64,000 bases of DNA from Clostridia bacterium (lineage in GTDB: Bacteria; Bacillota; Clostridia; Christensenellales; Borkfalkiaceae). Numbering within the stretch: the stretch's first letter is position 1; each line of letters begins with the position of its first letter. Shown here piece after piece: positions 34,106-42,373 of the stretch. Where the stretch lies: NCBI GenBank assembly GCA_017457225.1, contig JAFTHW010000013.1:84390-148389 (forward strand), read 5' to 3'. A program made the position numbers and the translations under genes. The notes beneath the pieces are model-generated. The model did no database searches. It was not told where the DNA came from and saw only the letters and a program-made list of their open reading frames with translations.

Positions 34106-35377
34106 TTATTTTTCTTTAAGCACGCCTTTCAACCGCTTATAGATCTCCTCCGTCGCAAACCGAGCTTTGGTCACAACGTCTTTTTTTGTCGGGAAGCAGT
34201 AGTACAGCCTCTTCTTGTCCCCTACGCAAATGGTGTCCCCCATCTCGTACCACGCATAGTCTGCATTCAAGCCGTACGAAGCGAGCGGAGAGTGTTCATA
34301 GCGAATCTTTTTATCCTCGCTTTCGAGCGTGAATCCGTCCTTGGTATGCACCAATTTGCCTTTTCCGATCGTATAGAGCGCCTTATAATCGGCAATCACG
34401 GCAACGTCTACGTCGAGTTCCATTTTATACGAATCGTCTTCGAGCTCCTTAATCACGCACTCCCTTTGCCATTCGTACCAATCGGGGATATGAGAAAATT
34501 CCGTTTCTCCCTCCGTCGCTTGTAAGCTGCCGTACTCGTCCATTACGTATTCCTTGCCGCAACTTTGGCATTTCAACGTCACGCCCTCGCCGAGCATTTT
34601 GCCTTCGACTCTGCAGTGGGGGCAACGGTAAAGGACTCTGTTCAATCCCTCCGCGCGGTCGGGCGCGTCAACGACAATCCGCTTTTCAAACTGTGTTTTG
34701 AAATTGTCGAACGAGAAGGTTTTTTCTAAAATTCCATCCAACTCTTCTACCGATTTTTCCGCAATCTCCTCTCGTGTGAGCAAGCAATTCACGCGCGCGG
34801 AAACTTTGACTTTCCTAAGCTTTAAATTGTTATAGAGGGGTTGGCGTAAAAACGCTCCTTCCGTGATCACGCTAATTACGGGTACGTCCAGCTTCTTCAA
34901 AAGCGAGCCCAAGCCCGAGGGCAACGTCGTCGTACGCCCGTCGAACGAATATCCTGCCTCCGGGAACATCAAGACGCTGACTTTCTTTTCTTTCACCGCT
35001 TGCAACATATTCTTCAAAAGGCTGACGTCGGCGGTGAATTTCCGAGTGGGAATACAGCCGATCTTCCGCATTAGCCATTCTTTCCCCACCAGCGCGTCCG
35101 TCGTGGAAACGATATAGTAGGGCTTGGGATATAAAATCTTCGAGGCAATCTTCAAGTCAATGAAGCTGGAATGATTCATTAAAACCAGATACGGACCTTT
35201 TCCCGCTTGCTCCATCCGCTCTTTCGTATACGTGAATTTCGTTGCGATCAAGTCCGGTATGGAAAAAATGCGTACGAGCGTTTGGAATAAGAAGCTCGGT
35301 TTTTTCAATGGACGTTTCTTTGGCTCTTGTAACGATAAGACGTACTCCGTCGATACGTTCCGCGTTTTGATTTTCAA
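34106..35377 (-). CDS. PlsC-like 1-acylglycerol-3-phosphate acyltransferase with zinc-ribbon extension
   Basis: This 423-residue protein has an N-terminal PlsC acyltransferase domain: the NHSSFID motif (HX4D), then FPEAGYSFDG (a variant of the FPEGTRS substrate motif) and PVISVITEGAF. After about residue 230 comes an extra domain with a treble of cysteine pairs, CPHC and CQSC, that looks like a zinc ribbon, and a beta-rich C-terminal region (about 150 residues). The start is TTG at 35377 behind GGGAG. The acyltransferase half points to phospholipid or lipid-intermediate acylation; the role of the C-terminal half is unknown. Confidence 0.85.
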   Translation of the reverse strand: MKIKTRNVSTEYVLSLQEPKKRPLKKPSFLFQTLVRIFSIPDLIATKFTYTKERMEQAGKGPYLVLMNHSSFIDLKIASKILYPKPYYIVSTTDALVGKEWLMRKIGCIPTRKFTADVSLLKNMLQAVKEKKVSVLMFPEAGYSFDGRTTTLPSGLGSLLKKLDVPVISVITEGAFLRQPLYNNLKLRKVKVSARVNCLLTREEIAEKSVEELDGILEKTFSFDNFKTQFEKRIVVDAPDRAEGLNRVLYRCPHCRVEGKMLGEGVTLKCQSCGKEYVMDEYGSLQATEGETEFSHIPDWYEWQRECVIKELEDDSYKMELDVDVAVIADYKALYTIGKGKLVHTKDGFTLESEDKKIRYEHSPLASYGLNADYAWYEMGDTICVGDKKRLYYCFPTKKDVVTKARFATEEIYKRLKGVLKEK

Positions 35378-35409
35378 ATAATTTCTCCCTTTTCCTTTTT
35401 TACCTACCT

Positions 35410-35438
35410 ATTATACTATATTCTCCGCAAAATGTCAA
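35410..35438 (-). promoter_or_regulatory. sigma-A promoter of the acyltransferase gene
   Basis: TTGACA (35438-35433), 17 bases and TATAAT (35415-35410) on the minus strand, about 30 bases before the TTG start. Confidence 0.87.
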
Positions 35439-35448
35439 GTTTTCTAAC

Positions 35449-35489
35449 AAAAAACGCGCCGCCGCTCCTTTTTTAGAGCCGCAACGCGC
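35449..35489 (-). terminator. intrinsic terminator after pnp
   Basis: A 13-bp stem with one mismatch and two G-T pairs (CGCGTTGCGGCTC with GAGCGGCGGCGCG) is followed by TTTTTT on the minus strand, about 34 bases after the pnp stop. Confidence 0.82.
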
Positions 35490-35522
35490 TTTGGTTTTCT
35501 TTTGGGAATAAACTAAAAACGT

Positions 35523-37625
35523 TTAGTCCATTTTTTCAAGCAACTTGAGATCGATACCCTTTTCGCCGATCTTGATGATTTCTACCTTGACTTTGTCGCC
35601 GATGTTGAGTACGTCTTCTACCTGGTTAACTCTCTGTTCGGAAAGTTTGGAGATGTGTACCATACCGTCTTTGCCAGGAGCGAACTCTACGAACGCGCCG
35701 ACTTTGGAAAGGATACGAACGACTACGCCTACGAACATATCGCCGACTTCGGGGTCGTGCGCGATGGATTCTACGATCGCTTTCGCGCGTTCCGCGTTCG
35801 CTACGTCGCCGTAGCAAGCGATGCATACCGTACCGTCTTCTTCGATGTCAATCTTCGTGCCCGTCTGCTCGATGATCTTGTTGATGACTTTACCCTGTTT
35901 GCCGACAACGTCGCCGATCTTTTCGGGGTTAATCTTGAACGTGATGATCTTCGGAGCGTATACGGAAAGCTGAGGTTCAACTTCGGGAATACATTCGAGC
36001 ATCTTGCCGAGAATGTGCTTTCTTGCGTCCTGCGCCTGCGCGATCGCGTCGAGCATAATCTCTTCCGAAATGCCTTTGATCTTGATATCCATTTGGATTG
36101 CCGTGATGCCTTTTTCCGTACCTGCTACCTTGAAGTCCATATCGCCGAGGAAGTCTTCCAAGCCCTGAATGTCCGTCATAATCACGTACTTGCCCGTTTC
36201 GGGATCTTTGATAAGACCCATCGCGCAACCAGCTACGGGCGCTTTAATGGGAACGCCGGCATCCATCAACGCCATCGTAGAGCCGCAAACGGACGCCATC
36301 GAGGACGAGCCGTTGGAGGACAGAATGTCGGACACCACGCGGATTGCGTACGGGAACTGGTCGGGAGCGGGAATAACGGGAACGAGCGCGCGTTCTGCCA
36401 ACGCGCCGTGGCCGATTTCTCTTCTGCCCGGGCTTCTCAACGCTTTCGCTTCACCCGTACAGTAGCCGGGGAAGTTGTACTGGTGCATATATCTCTTTTC
36501 TTCTTCTTCGTCAAGACCTTCCATACGCTGCGCTTCGCCGAGCATACCGAGCGTACAGGTCGTCAAAGCCTGCGTTTGACCTCTCGTGAAGATCGCCGAG
36601 CCATGTACGCGGGGAAGCAAGCCGTGCTCACACCAGATAGGACGTACTTCCTTGAGCGTTCTGCCGTCGGGACGGATACCTTTGTCGAAAATCTTCGCGC
36701 GGACGATGCCTTTTACAATATAGTAAATGGAGTCTTTCACTTCGCGCATTTGATCGGGATAGATCGAGCTGAAATGTTCGATGATTTCCGCTTCCGCCGC
36801 CGCTTGTTTTGCCTGACGTTCTTGTCTGTCAAACGTATCGAGCGCTGCGTAGAGTTTGTCGTATGCGTACGCTTTGACTGCTGCATCCAAATCTTCGGGA
36901 ATGTGGTAAAGCTCCATTTCCTTTTTGGGTTTGCCTGCTGCGGGAACGATTTCTTCTTCAATCCACGCGCAGATCTTTTTGATCTCTTCGTGACCGTACA
37001 TGATCGCGCCGACCATTTCTGCATCCGTTACTTCGTTCGCGCCTGCTTCGATCATAAGGATCGCGTCTTTCGTACCTGCGAGATTTAAATGAATCGCGCT
37101 CTTCGCTCTTTCCTCTACGTTGGGGTTGACGAGATATTTTCCGTCTACCATACCCACAACGAGCGAACCCGTAGGGCCTGCCCAAGGAATATCCGAAATG
37201 GAAAGGGCAATGGACGAGCCGATCATCGCAAGAGGCTCGGGGGAGATATCGGGATCAACCGAAAGCGCCGTTGCCGTAACGACTACGTCGTTGAAAATTC
37301 CTTTCGGGAACAACGGACGAATGGGTCTGTCGATCAAACGGCTGGTCAGGATCGCTTTGTCCGACGCTCTGCCTTCTCTTTTCTTGAAGCCGCCGGGGAT
37401 CTTACCTACGGCGAACATTTTTTCTTCGTAGTCTACGGACAGGGGGAAGAAGTCCATTCCCTCTCTCGCCGTTTCCGACATACATACGGATACGTGTACC
37501 GCCGTTTCCCCACAGCGGACAAGACACGCGCCGTTCGCTTGCTCTGCATATTTACCGATCTCGACGATCAGTTCTTTCCCTGCGTAATTTGTTTTGAATA
37601 CTTTACTGTTGTTTAAATCCGGCAT
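35523..37625 (-). CDS. pnp: polynucleotide phosphorylase
   Basis: This 700-residue 3'-5' exoribonuclease degrades mRNA by phosphorolysis. Two RNase PH domains are present (the first with FFPLSVDYEEKMFAVGKIPGGFKKREGR, the second with RSPGRREIGHGALAERAL and SSNGSSSMASVCGSTMALMDAG), followed by a KH domain (KIGDVVGKQGKVINKIIEQTG) and an S1 domain (GDMFVGVVVRILSKVGAFVEF) to the C-terminus. Length is normal. It follows rpsO, the widely conserved order. Confidence 0.98.
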   Translation of the reverse strand: MPDLNNSKVFKTNYAGKELIVEIGKYAEQANGACLVRCGETAVHVSVCMSETAREGMDFFPLSVDYEEKMFAVGKIPGGFKKREGRASDKAILTSRLIDRPIRPLFPKGIFNDVVVTATALSVDPDISPEPLAMIGSSIALSISDIPWAGPTGSLVVGMVDGKYLVNPNVEERAKSAIHLNLAGTKDAILMIEAGANEVTDAEMVGAIMYGHEEIKKICAWIEEEIVPAAGKPKKEMELYHIPEDLDAAVKAYAYDKLYAALDTFDRQERQAKQAAAEAEIIEHFSSIYPDQMREVKDSIYYIVKGIVRAKIFDKGIRPDGRTLKEVRPIWCEHGLLPRVHGSAIFTRGQTQALTTCTLGMLGEAQRMEGLDEEEEKRYMHQYNFPGYCTGEAKALRSPGRREIGHGALAERALVPVIPAPDQFPYAIRVVSDILSSNGSSSMASVCGSTMALMDAGVPIKAPVAGCAMGLIKDPETGKYVIMTDIQGLEDFLGDMDFKVAGTEKGITAIQMDIKIKGISEEIMLDAIAQAQDARKHILGKMLECIPEVEPQLSVYAPKIITFKINPEKIGDVVGKQGKVINKIIEQTGTKIDIEEDGTVCIACYGDVANAERAKAIVESIAHDPEVGDMFVGVVVRILSKVGAFVEFAPGKDGMVHISKLSEQRVNQVEDVLNIGDKVKVEIIKIGEKGIDLKLLEKMD

Positions 37626-37755
37626 AATAATTGTTTCTCCTTGTCAATTCTTTTTTTGTTCTTGTCCGATTGCGTCGCCCGACTGCAATCGGGATATTCG
37701 ATATATCCGCGCAAAGGCTCGCCTGCCGTAGGCTTGTCCTACCCGTATATATCAC
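37626..37755 (-). other. structured spacer between rpsO and pnp
   Basis: There is no clear promoter. Short inverted repeats are visible on the minus strand (GGATAT / ATATCC, and CCCGA / TCGGG) ahead of the AAGGAG site of pnp. An RNA-processing site is possible, because rpsO-pnp mRNAs are processed by RNase III in other bacteria. Confidence 0.35.
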
Positions 37756-37784
37756 AAAAAAGAGCGAGTAAAAATAACCCGCCC
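37756..37784 (-). terminator. terminator/attenuator between rpsO and pnp
   Basis: GGGCGGGT and ACTCGCTC pair with two G-T pairs around seven bases and are followed on the minus strand by TTTTTT. pnp may be expressed by readthrough. Confidence 0.75.
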
Positions 37785-37796
37785 TTTCATGCTTGC

Positions 37797-38051
37797 TTAT
37801 TTTCTCAATCCCAATACTTCGATAATCGATCTGTATCTTTCGATATCTTTCGCTTTCAAATAGTCGAGCAAACCACGACGTTTACCTACCATCTTCAAAA
37901 GTCCGCGACGGGAGTGATTGTCCTGCTTGTGCGTCTTCAAATGCTCGTTGAGGTGGTTGATTCTCGCCGTCAACAATGCGATCTGAACTTCGGGCGAACC
38001 CGTGTCGCCTTCATGAGTTGCGTGTTTTACAATGATTTCTTGCTTTTCCAT
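37797..38051 (-). CDS. rpsO: 30S ribosomal protein S15
   Basis: This 84-residue primary 16S-binding protein lacks only the usual initiator variation; it starts [31 protein letters not shown] and includes the family motif [26 protein letters not shown]. It has a strong sigma-A promoter, a folded leader that may bind S15 itself, and an AGGAGG ribosome site. Confidence 0.97.
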   Translation of the reverse strand: MEKQEIIVKHATHEGDTGSPEVQIALLTARINHLNEHLKTHKQDNHSRRGLLKMVGKRRGLLDYLKAKDIERYRSIIEVLGLRK

Positions 38052-38087
38052 TTCTTTTTTATCCTCCTATGGAACGTATTCGCGTAT

Positions 38088-38123
38088 CGCTAAGGGAAAC
38101 GTGGAGAATCGTCTCTCCTAGCG
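38088..38123 (-). promoter_or_regulatory. candidate S15 autoregulatory leader
   Basis: In the rpsO leader an outer stem (CGCTAGG with CCTTAGCG) encloses an inner hairpin (GGAGA with TTCTCC). S15 leaders in other bacteria are nested or three-way structures that S15 binds to block its own translation. The pairing is visible; the regulatory role is inferred. Confidence 0.45.
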
Positions 38124-38135
38124 ACCGTTATTACT

Positions 38136-38164
38136 ATTCTAACACATTCTTTTAAGAATGTAAA
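38136..38164 (-). promoter_or_regulatory. sigma-A promoter of rpsO with palindromic spacer
   Basis: TTTACA (38164-38159), 17 bases and TAGAAT (38141-38136) on the minus strand. The spacer holds the inverted repeat ACATTCT / AGAATGT, which may be an operator or the remnant of a hemZ terminator. Confidence 0.75.
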
Positions 38165-38189
38165 TTAAAAATCACTCGTTTTTTGCGAT

Positions 38190-39566
38190 TTATAAGAAAA
38201 ATTTTCGTTTTTTTGCGATCAGAGTATCGACGTTCTCGATATACGTCTTCAGATCCTTTTGCGAGGCGAATCTCGTGATCAGGTTGGTTTTGTTGCGGAC
38301 TCGCTTGGATACCGCATTCGCGCCGACCGCTACGTTGTCCGTCGTTTCTTCCATAACGTCTACGTTGTACACGCAAGCTTTGTTTTCTTTCGTCCAGCCT
38401 ACGTTCTCATTGTTTCCCGCTTGGTATTTTTGTCGGTACATATAATACGGTACGTACCCGCTTGACGATAAAATTTCTCTGGAAGATCCTACCATGTCCG
38501 AGATGAATTCTCCCTCCAGATAGTTCGTTTCCTCTTTGAGCTTCGCGCCCGATTTCAAACAAAGACAATGCACCGTCACGTTGTCCGCTTGTAATTTCGC
38601 TGCTAGTGAAACTCCTTTTTGAAACGTTTCCACACGCTCGCCCGCAAGGCCTGCAATTAAGTCGATATTGATGGAAAAATCGTATTTGTCCGTCATTTCG
38701 TAAGCTCTATAAAAGTCGGCTACCGTATGCTTTCTGCCGATCGTTGCAAGCGTGGCGTCCGAAAACGTCTGCGGATTAATACAAATTCTTGTCACTCCGT
38801 AATCTTTTAATAAACGGAGCTTCTCTTCCGAAAAAACGTCGGGACGGCCTGCTTCGACCGTGTATTCGCAAGTGGGGTTGCAAGACTCCCTGATGAACGC
38901 CGTTGCTTTCAGGACTCGCTCTAGTTCGGGAACGTCGAGCGCAAACGGAGTTCCGCCGCCGATATATACGCTACGTAAATTCCCCACACTCTCCTTCGCC
39001 GCCGCGATCTCCTTTTCCAAACACGCAAGGTACGGCTCTAAAAACGCGCGGGTCTTGTCGATAGGAGCGGTGATGAACGAACAATACGCGCATTTGGTCG
39101 GACAAAAGGGCAGGGATACGAAAAAGTCGGTGTTGCCGTCCCGCTTTTCGTAAATGCCTTTTTGGGATTCTACAATGCGAGCAACAAGCTCAATATTGTC
39201 TTTTTTAACGCGCATTTTTTCAAACAACGGACGGAAATCGTTGCCACTTTCTAACTCCATATACGCAAGCTTGGTCGGACGGATTCCCGTCAACGCGCCC
39301 CAGGGCATCGTTTCTTTGAATTTGTCGCTCAAAAGCTCGTAGAGCGCGAGCTTGGCAAAACGGCGTTCTTGGCGTTTGTATTCCAGCTCGTTTTGAATCT
39401 CCGCTTGATCGAGAAAAGAACGGCTTTCGCCGTCCACCGTAAAATCATTATAAAATACGCCGTTTTCATATCGGAAACTGTGTAAAACCGATTGCGGACG
39501 TTGACGGAACAGCCGTACGACGTCCATCAGTTCGTTTTCTAAAAATGCGCAATCTGTCGTCAACAT
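38190..39566 (-). CDS. hemZ: HemZ-type radical SAM coproporphyrinogen dehydrogenase
   Basis: This 458-residue radical SAM enzyme carries the cluster motif in PFCPTKCAYCSF (CX3CX2C), VYIGGGTPFAL and EAGRPDVF, in the HemZ rather than the HemN/HemW form, because of the long N-terminal extension (about 150 residues with a GALTGIRPTKLAY motif). HemZ converts coproporphyrinogen III to protoporphyrinogen IX without oxygen in Bacillus. No other haem genes are near, so its substrate in this organism is uncertain. It belongs to the conserved relA-MBL-hemZ string. Confidence 0.85.
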   Translation of the reverse strand: MLTTDCAFLENELMDVVRLFRQRPQSVLHSFRYENGVFYNDFTVDGESRSFLDQAEIQNELEYKRQERRFAKLALYELLSDKFKETMPWGALTGIRPTKLAYMELESGNDFRPLFEKMRVKKDNIELVARIVESQKGIYEKRDGNTDFFVSLPFCPTKCAYCSFITAPIDKTRAFLEPYLACLEKEIAAAKESVGNLRSVYIGGGTPFALDVPELERVLKATAFIRESCNPTCEYTVEAGRPDVFSEEKLRLLKDYGVTRICINPQTFSDATLATIGRKHTVADFYRAYEMTDKYDFSINIDLIAGLAGERVETFQKGVSLAAKLQADNVTVHCLCLKSGAKLKEETNYLEGEFISDMVGSSREILSSSGYVPYYMYRQKYQAGNNENVGWTKENKACVYNVDVMEETTDNVAVGANAVSKRVRNKTNLITRFASQKDLKTYIENVDTLIAKKRKFFL

Positions 39567-39582
39567 ACTTCCTAATAACCTC

Positions 39583-40206
39583 TTAAATGTCTAACATAAA
39601 CGGATTGGTTTTTCTCTCCGTTTCCAGCGTCGTTTCTTCCTCGTGTCCGGGATATACGGGCATTTCCCCTTCCAATGCGGAAAGACGGCGTAAACTGCTG
39701 CGCAAAAGCGCAACGTTTCCCGTCGGAAAATCCGTTCTTCCTACCGTTCCCTCAAACAGCGTGTCCCCCGTGAACAAATACCTGCCCCCGTCCTTTTCCG
39801 TTGCGAGATAGCAAGCTCCGCCTGCCGTATGCCCGGGCGTGAGAAGCGTTTGAACGGAAATTCCGCAAAAATCCCGTTCCTCGCCGTCACAGAGCGTTCC
39901 GTCTACCGTATAGGGAGTTCTAGGCGCTCCGAACAGCGGAAATAAATCCGCGTCCGTACCGATCAAAGGCGCTTCCTGCGCGCTACAATATACTTTCGCG
40001 CCCTTGTTTTGTAACGCGGGAACGCCTGCTACGTGGTCGAAATGACAATGCGTGAGCAAAACGTATTCTGCTGTGAGCCCCAATTTTTCAAGCTCGCCCG
40101 CAACGCGCGGTTGCGCGGGATCGATGACGACGGCCCTCTTGCCGTCTTCCGTCAATACGTAGGTATTCGAGCCGAAGCCTCTAGGGGTGATTCTGATGAT
40201 CTGCAT
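39583..40206 (-). CDS. MBL-fold metal-dependent hydrolase (glyoxalase II-like)
   Basis: This 207-residue protein has the metallo-beta-lactamase metal motif THCHFDHVAG, a second-site LLTPGHTAGGACYL and a GDTLFEGTVGRTDFP segment, typical of the YcbL/GloB-like hydrolases. I start it at ATG 40206 (MQIIRITPRG), because GGAG then has normal spacing. The gene is always next to relA in this cluster in Clostridia, but its natural substrate is unknown. Confidence 0.88.
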   Translation of the reverse strand: MQIIRITPRGFGSNTYVLTEDGKRAVVIDPAQPRVAGELEKLGLTAEYVLLTHCHFDHVAGVPALQNKGAKVYCSAQEAPLIGTDADLFPLFGAPRTPYTVDGTLCDGEERDFCGISVQTLLTPGHTAGGACYLATEKDGGRYLFTGDTLFEGTVGRTDFPTGNVALLRSSLRRLSALEGEMPVYPGHEEETTLETERKTNPFMLDI

Positions 40207-40218
40207 ACGCATTCTCCG

Positions 40219-42363
40219 TTACGACAAGGACGTGATACGGTGCACTTCGTATATCCGCTTGTCCACCTGTAATTTTTTGATGAGTTGATCTACTTCCGAA
40301 ACGTCCGTCAGGGAAATGGAAGCTTCCAAAACCGCGTCTTGATTTTTGTCGATTCTGCCGTTGACTGCCGTAATCGACAGTTTCAGATCGGCAACGACCG
40401 CCGACAATACGGACAACGCCGCGCCTTGATCGGTCGCGCGAATGGAGATGTTTGCATTGTAACGCTGTTTGGCTCCCGCTTCGATTTGCCACGCGACGGG
40501 AAGCAGACGCTGCGCTTCGATTTCTTTGATATTCGGGCAATCGGCGCGATGGATCACGACTCCTCTGCCGCGAGAAGTAAAGCCCACAATTTCGTCCCCG
40601 GGAACGGGCGAACAACAGCCCGCAAAACGTACCAAAAGCCCTGCTTGACCGTTGACAAGTACGCCGCCCGGCGCTCTGCCGCCGCCGACTCCCGCACGCA
40701 ATTCAAAGCCCTGCGGAGTTTCTTTCTTATAAAAGTCGATGAGTTTGAAAAGAATTTGGTTCACGGAGATAGAGCCGTAGCCCACTGCCGCGAACATTTC
40801 CTCTACTTCATTGAACGAAAAACGTTCGGAAATGCGTTTAAAACTGTCTTCGGTGAGAAGCGTAGACAACGTGAAGCCCTTTTTCTTGGCTTCTTCGTCC
40901 AGCTTAATCTGACCGATACGGATATTTTCTTCCTTGAGTTCGTTTTTATAAAATTGACGGATCTTTGCCTTTGCGCTGGAGGATTTGATGAATTTCAGCC
41001 AATCGCGCGAAGGACCTTTCGAGTTGGGTGACGTGATAATTTCGACTACGTCCCCGACCTCCAACGTCGTCGTCAAAGGCACGATCTTGGAATTGACTCT
41101 CGCGCCCGTACAGCGGTTGCCGACTTCCGAGTGAATGGCGTACGCAAAGTCGATCGGCGTTGCCTCGGGAGGCAGGGAAATGACTTTTCCCCTCGGTGTG
41201 AATACCAACAATTCGTGACTGTAAAGTTCGGTTTTGAGCGCGCTGATAAATTCCTTGGAGTCCTTGAGATCCCCTTGCCAGTCCATCACTTCGCGAAGCC
41301 AAGTGAGTTTGTTTTCAAAATCGCTGTTTTCCCCGCTCGTACCCTCTTTATATTTCCAATGCGCCGCGATACCGAATTCTGCGACGCGGTGCATTTCTTC
41401 CGTGCGGATCTGGATTTCAAACGGTTGACCGTATTTCGTCATAACCGTCGTGTGCAAAGATTGATATTTGTTGGGCTTCGGCGTTGCGATATAGTCCTTG
41501 ATGCGCCCAGGAATGGGTTTCCAACGTTCGTGAATCTCGCCAAGGACCGTATAACATTCCCTAACATCCTTGACGATGACGCGGACCGCCGATAAATCGT
41601 AAATTTGATCCAACGTTTTGCCCTTGTTCTTCATCTTTTTATAAATGGAATAGAAGTGCTTAGGTCGTCCAAAAACTTCTCCGAAAACGCCGTCATTTTT
41701 CATCAATTCCTTAATCTCTTCTACGATATAATTGACGAAATCTTTCCGCTCCGACAAACGTTCCCGAATGTTATAGACCAAGTCTTCGTACGCTTCGGGA
41801 TCGAGATATTTCAAACACAAATCTTCCAATTCGCACTTGATTTGCGAAATACCGAGTCTGCCTGCGAGCGGCGCGTAAATGTCCAACGTTTCGCTTGCCA
41901 TACGTTGTTGGCGTTCGTGAGAAAGGAAATTGAGGGAACGCATATTGTGCAGGCGGTCGGCAAGTTTGATAATGATCACGCGGACGTCTTTCGCCATCGC
42001 GACGAAAATTTTGCGGAAGTTTTCCGCATCTGCGTCTTCTTGCGATTTAAATACGATCTTTTCGAGTTTGGTAACGCCGCTGACAAGCCCCAAAACCTCC
42101 TCGCCGAACGCGTTACGAATATCCTCTTCCGTCGCCACCGTGTCTTCGATGACGTCGTGAAGAAGCGCCGCGGCGATCGTCGCGGCATCCAAGCCTAACT
42201 CCATCAAAATTTCCGCTACGGCGCAGGGATGAATAAAGTACGGTTCGCCCGAGGCGCGCTTTTGGTTTGCGTGCGCCTCTTTCGCATAATCGTACGCCTT
42301 ATTTAACATCTCCTCGTCTTTCTTGGAATAGATGGCTTGAATTTTTTCTAACGTAGTTTCCAT
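40219..42363 (-). CDS. relA: bifunctional (p)ppGpp synthetase/hydrolase RelA/SpoT
   Basis: This 714-residue stringent-response enzyme has the HD hydrolase domain (HPCAVAEILMELGLDAATIAAALLHDVIEDT and KLADRLHNMRS), the synthetase domain (PKHFYSIYKKMKNKG, DLSAVRVIV, FEIQIRTEEMHRVAEFGIAAHWKYK), a TGS domain (VFTPRGKVISLPPEATPIDFAY) and a C-terminal ACT domain. Both active-site regions are intact, so a bifunctional Rel is likely. It lies 10 bases downstream of recJ. Confidence 0.97.
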   Translation of the reverse strand: METTLEKIQAIYSKKDEEMLNKAYDYAKEAHANQKRASGEPYFIHPCAVAEILMELGLDAATIAAALLHDVIEDTVATEEDIRNAFGEEVLGLVSGVTKLEKIVFKSQEDADAENFRKIFVAMAKDVRVIIIKLADRLHNMRSLNFLSHERQQRMASETLDIYAPLAGRLGISQIKCELEDLCLKYLDPEAYEDLVYNIRERLSERKDFVNYIVEEIKELMKNDGVFGEVFGRPKHFYSIYKKMKNKGKTLDQIYDLSAVRVIVKDVRECYTVLGEIHERWKPIPGRIKDYIATPKPNKYQSLHTTVMTKYGQPFEIQIRTEEMHRVAEFGIAAHWKYKEGTSGENSDFENKLTWLREVMDWQGDLKDSKEFISALKTELYSHELLVFTPRGKVISLPPEATPIDFAYAIHSEVGNRCTGARVNSKIVPLTTTLEVGDVVEIITSPNSKGPSRDWLKFIKSSSAKAKIRQFYKNELKEENIRIGQIKLDEEAKKKGFTLSTLLTEDSFKRISERFSFNEVEEMFAAVGYGSISVNQILFKLIDFYKKETPQGFELRAGVGGGRAPGGVLVNGQAGLLVRFAGCCSPVPGDEIVGFTSRGRGVVIHRADCPNIKEIEAQRLLPVAWQIEAGAKQRYNANISIRATDQGAALSVLSAVVADLKLSITAVNGRIDKNQDAVLEASISLTDVSEVDQLIKKLQVDKRIYEVHRITSLS

Positions 42364-42373
42364 TCTTACCTCG

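Noticed and set aside
35655-37088. 477-codon open frame on the plus strand
   Set aside because: It is antisense to pnp, whose RNase PH domains are complete; no domain is visible in the opposite frame.
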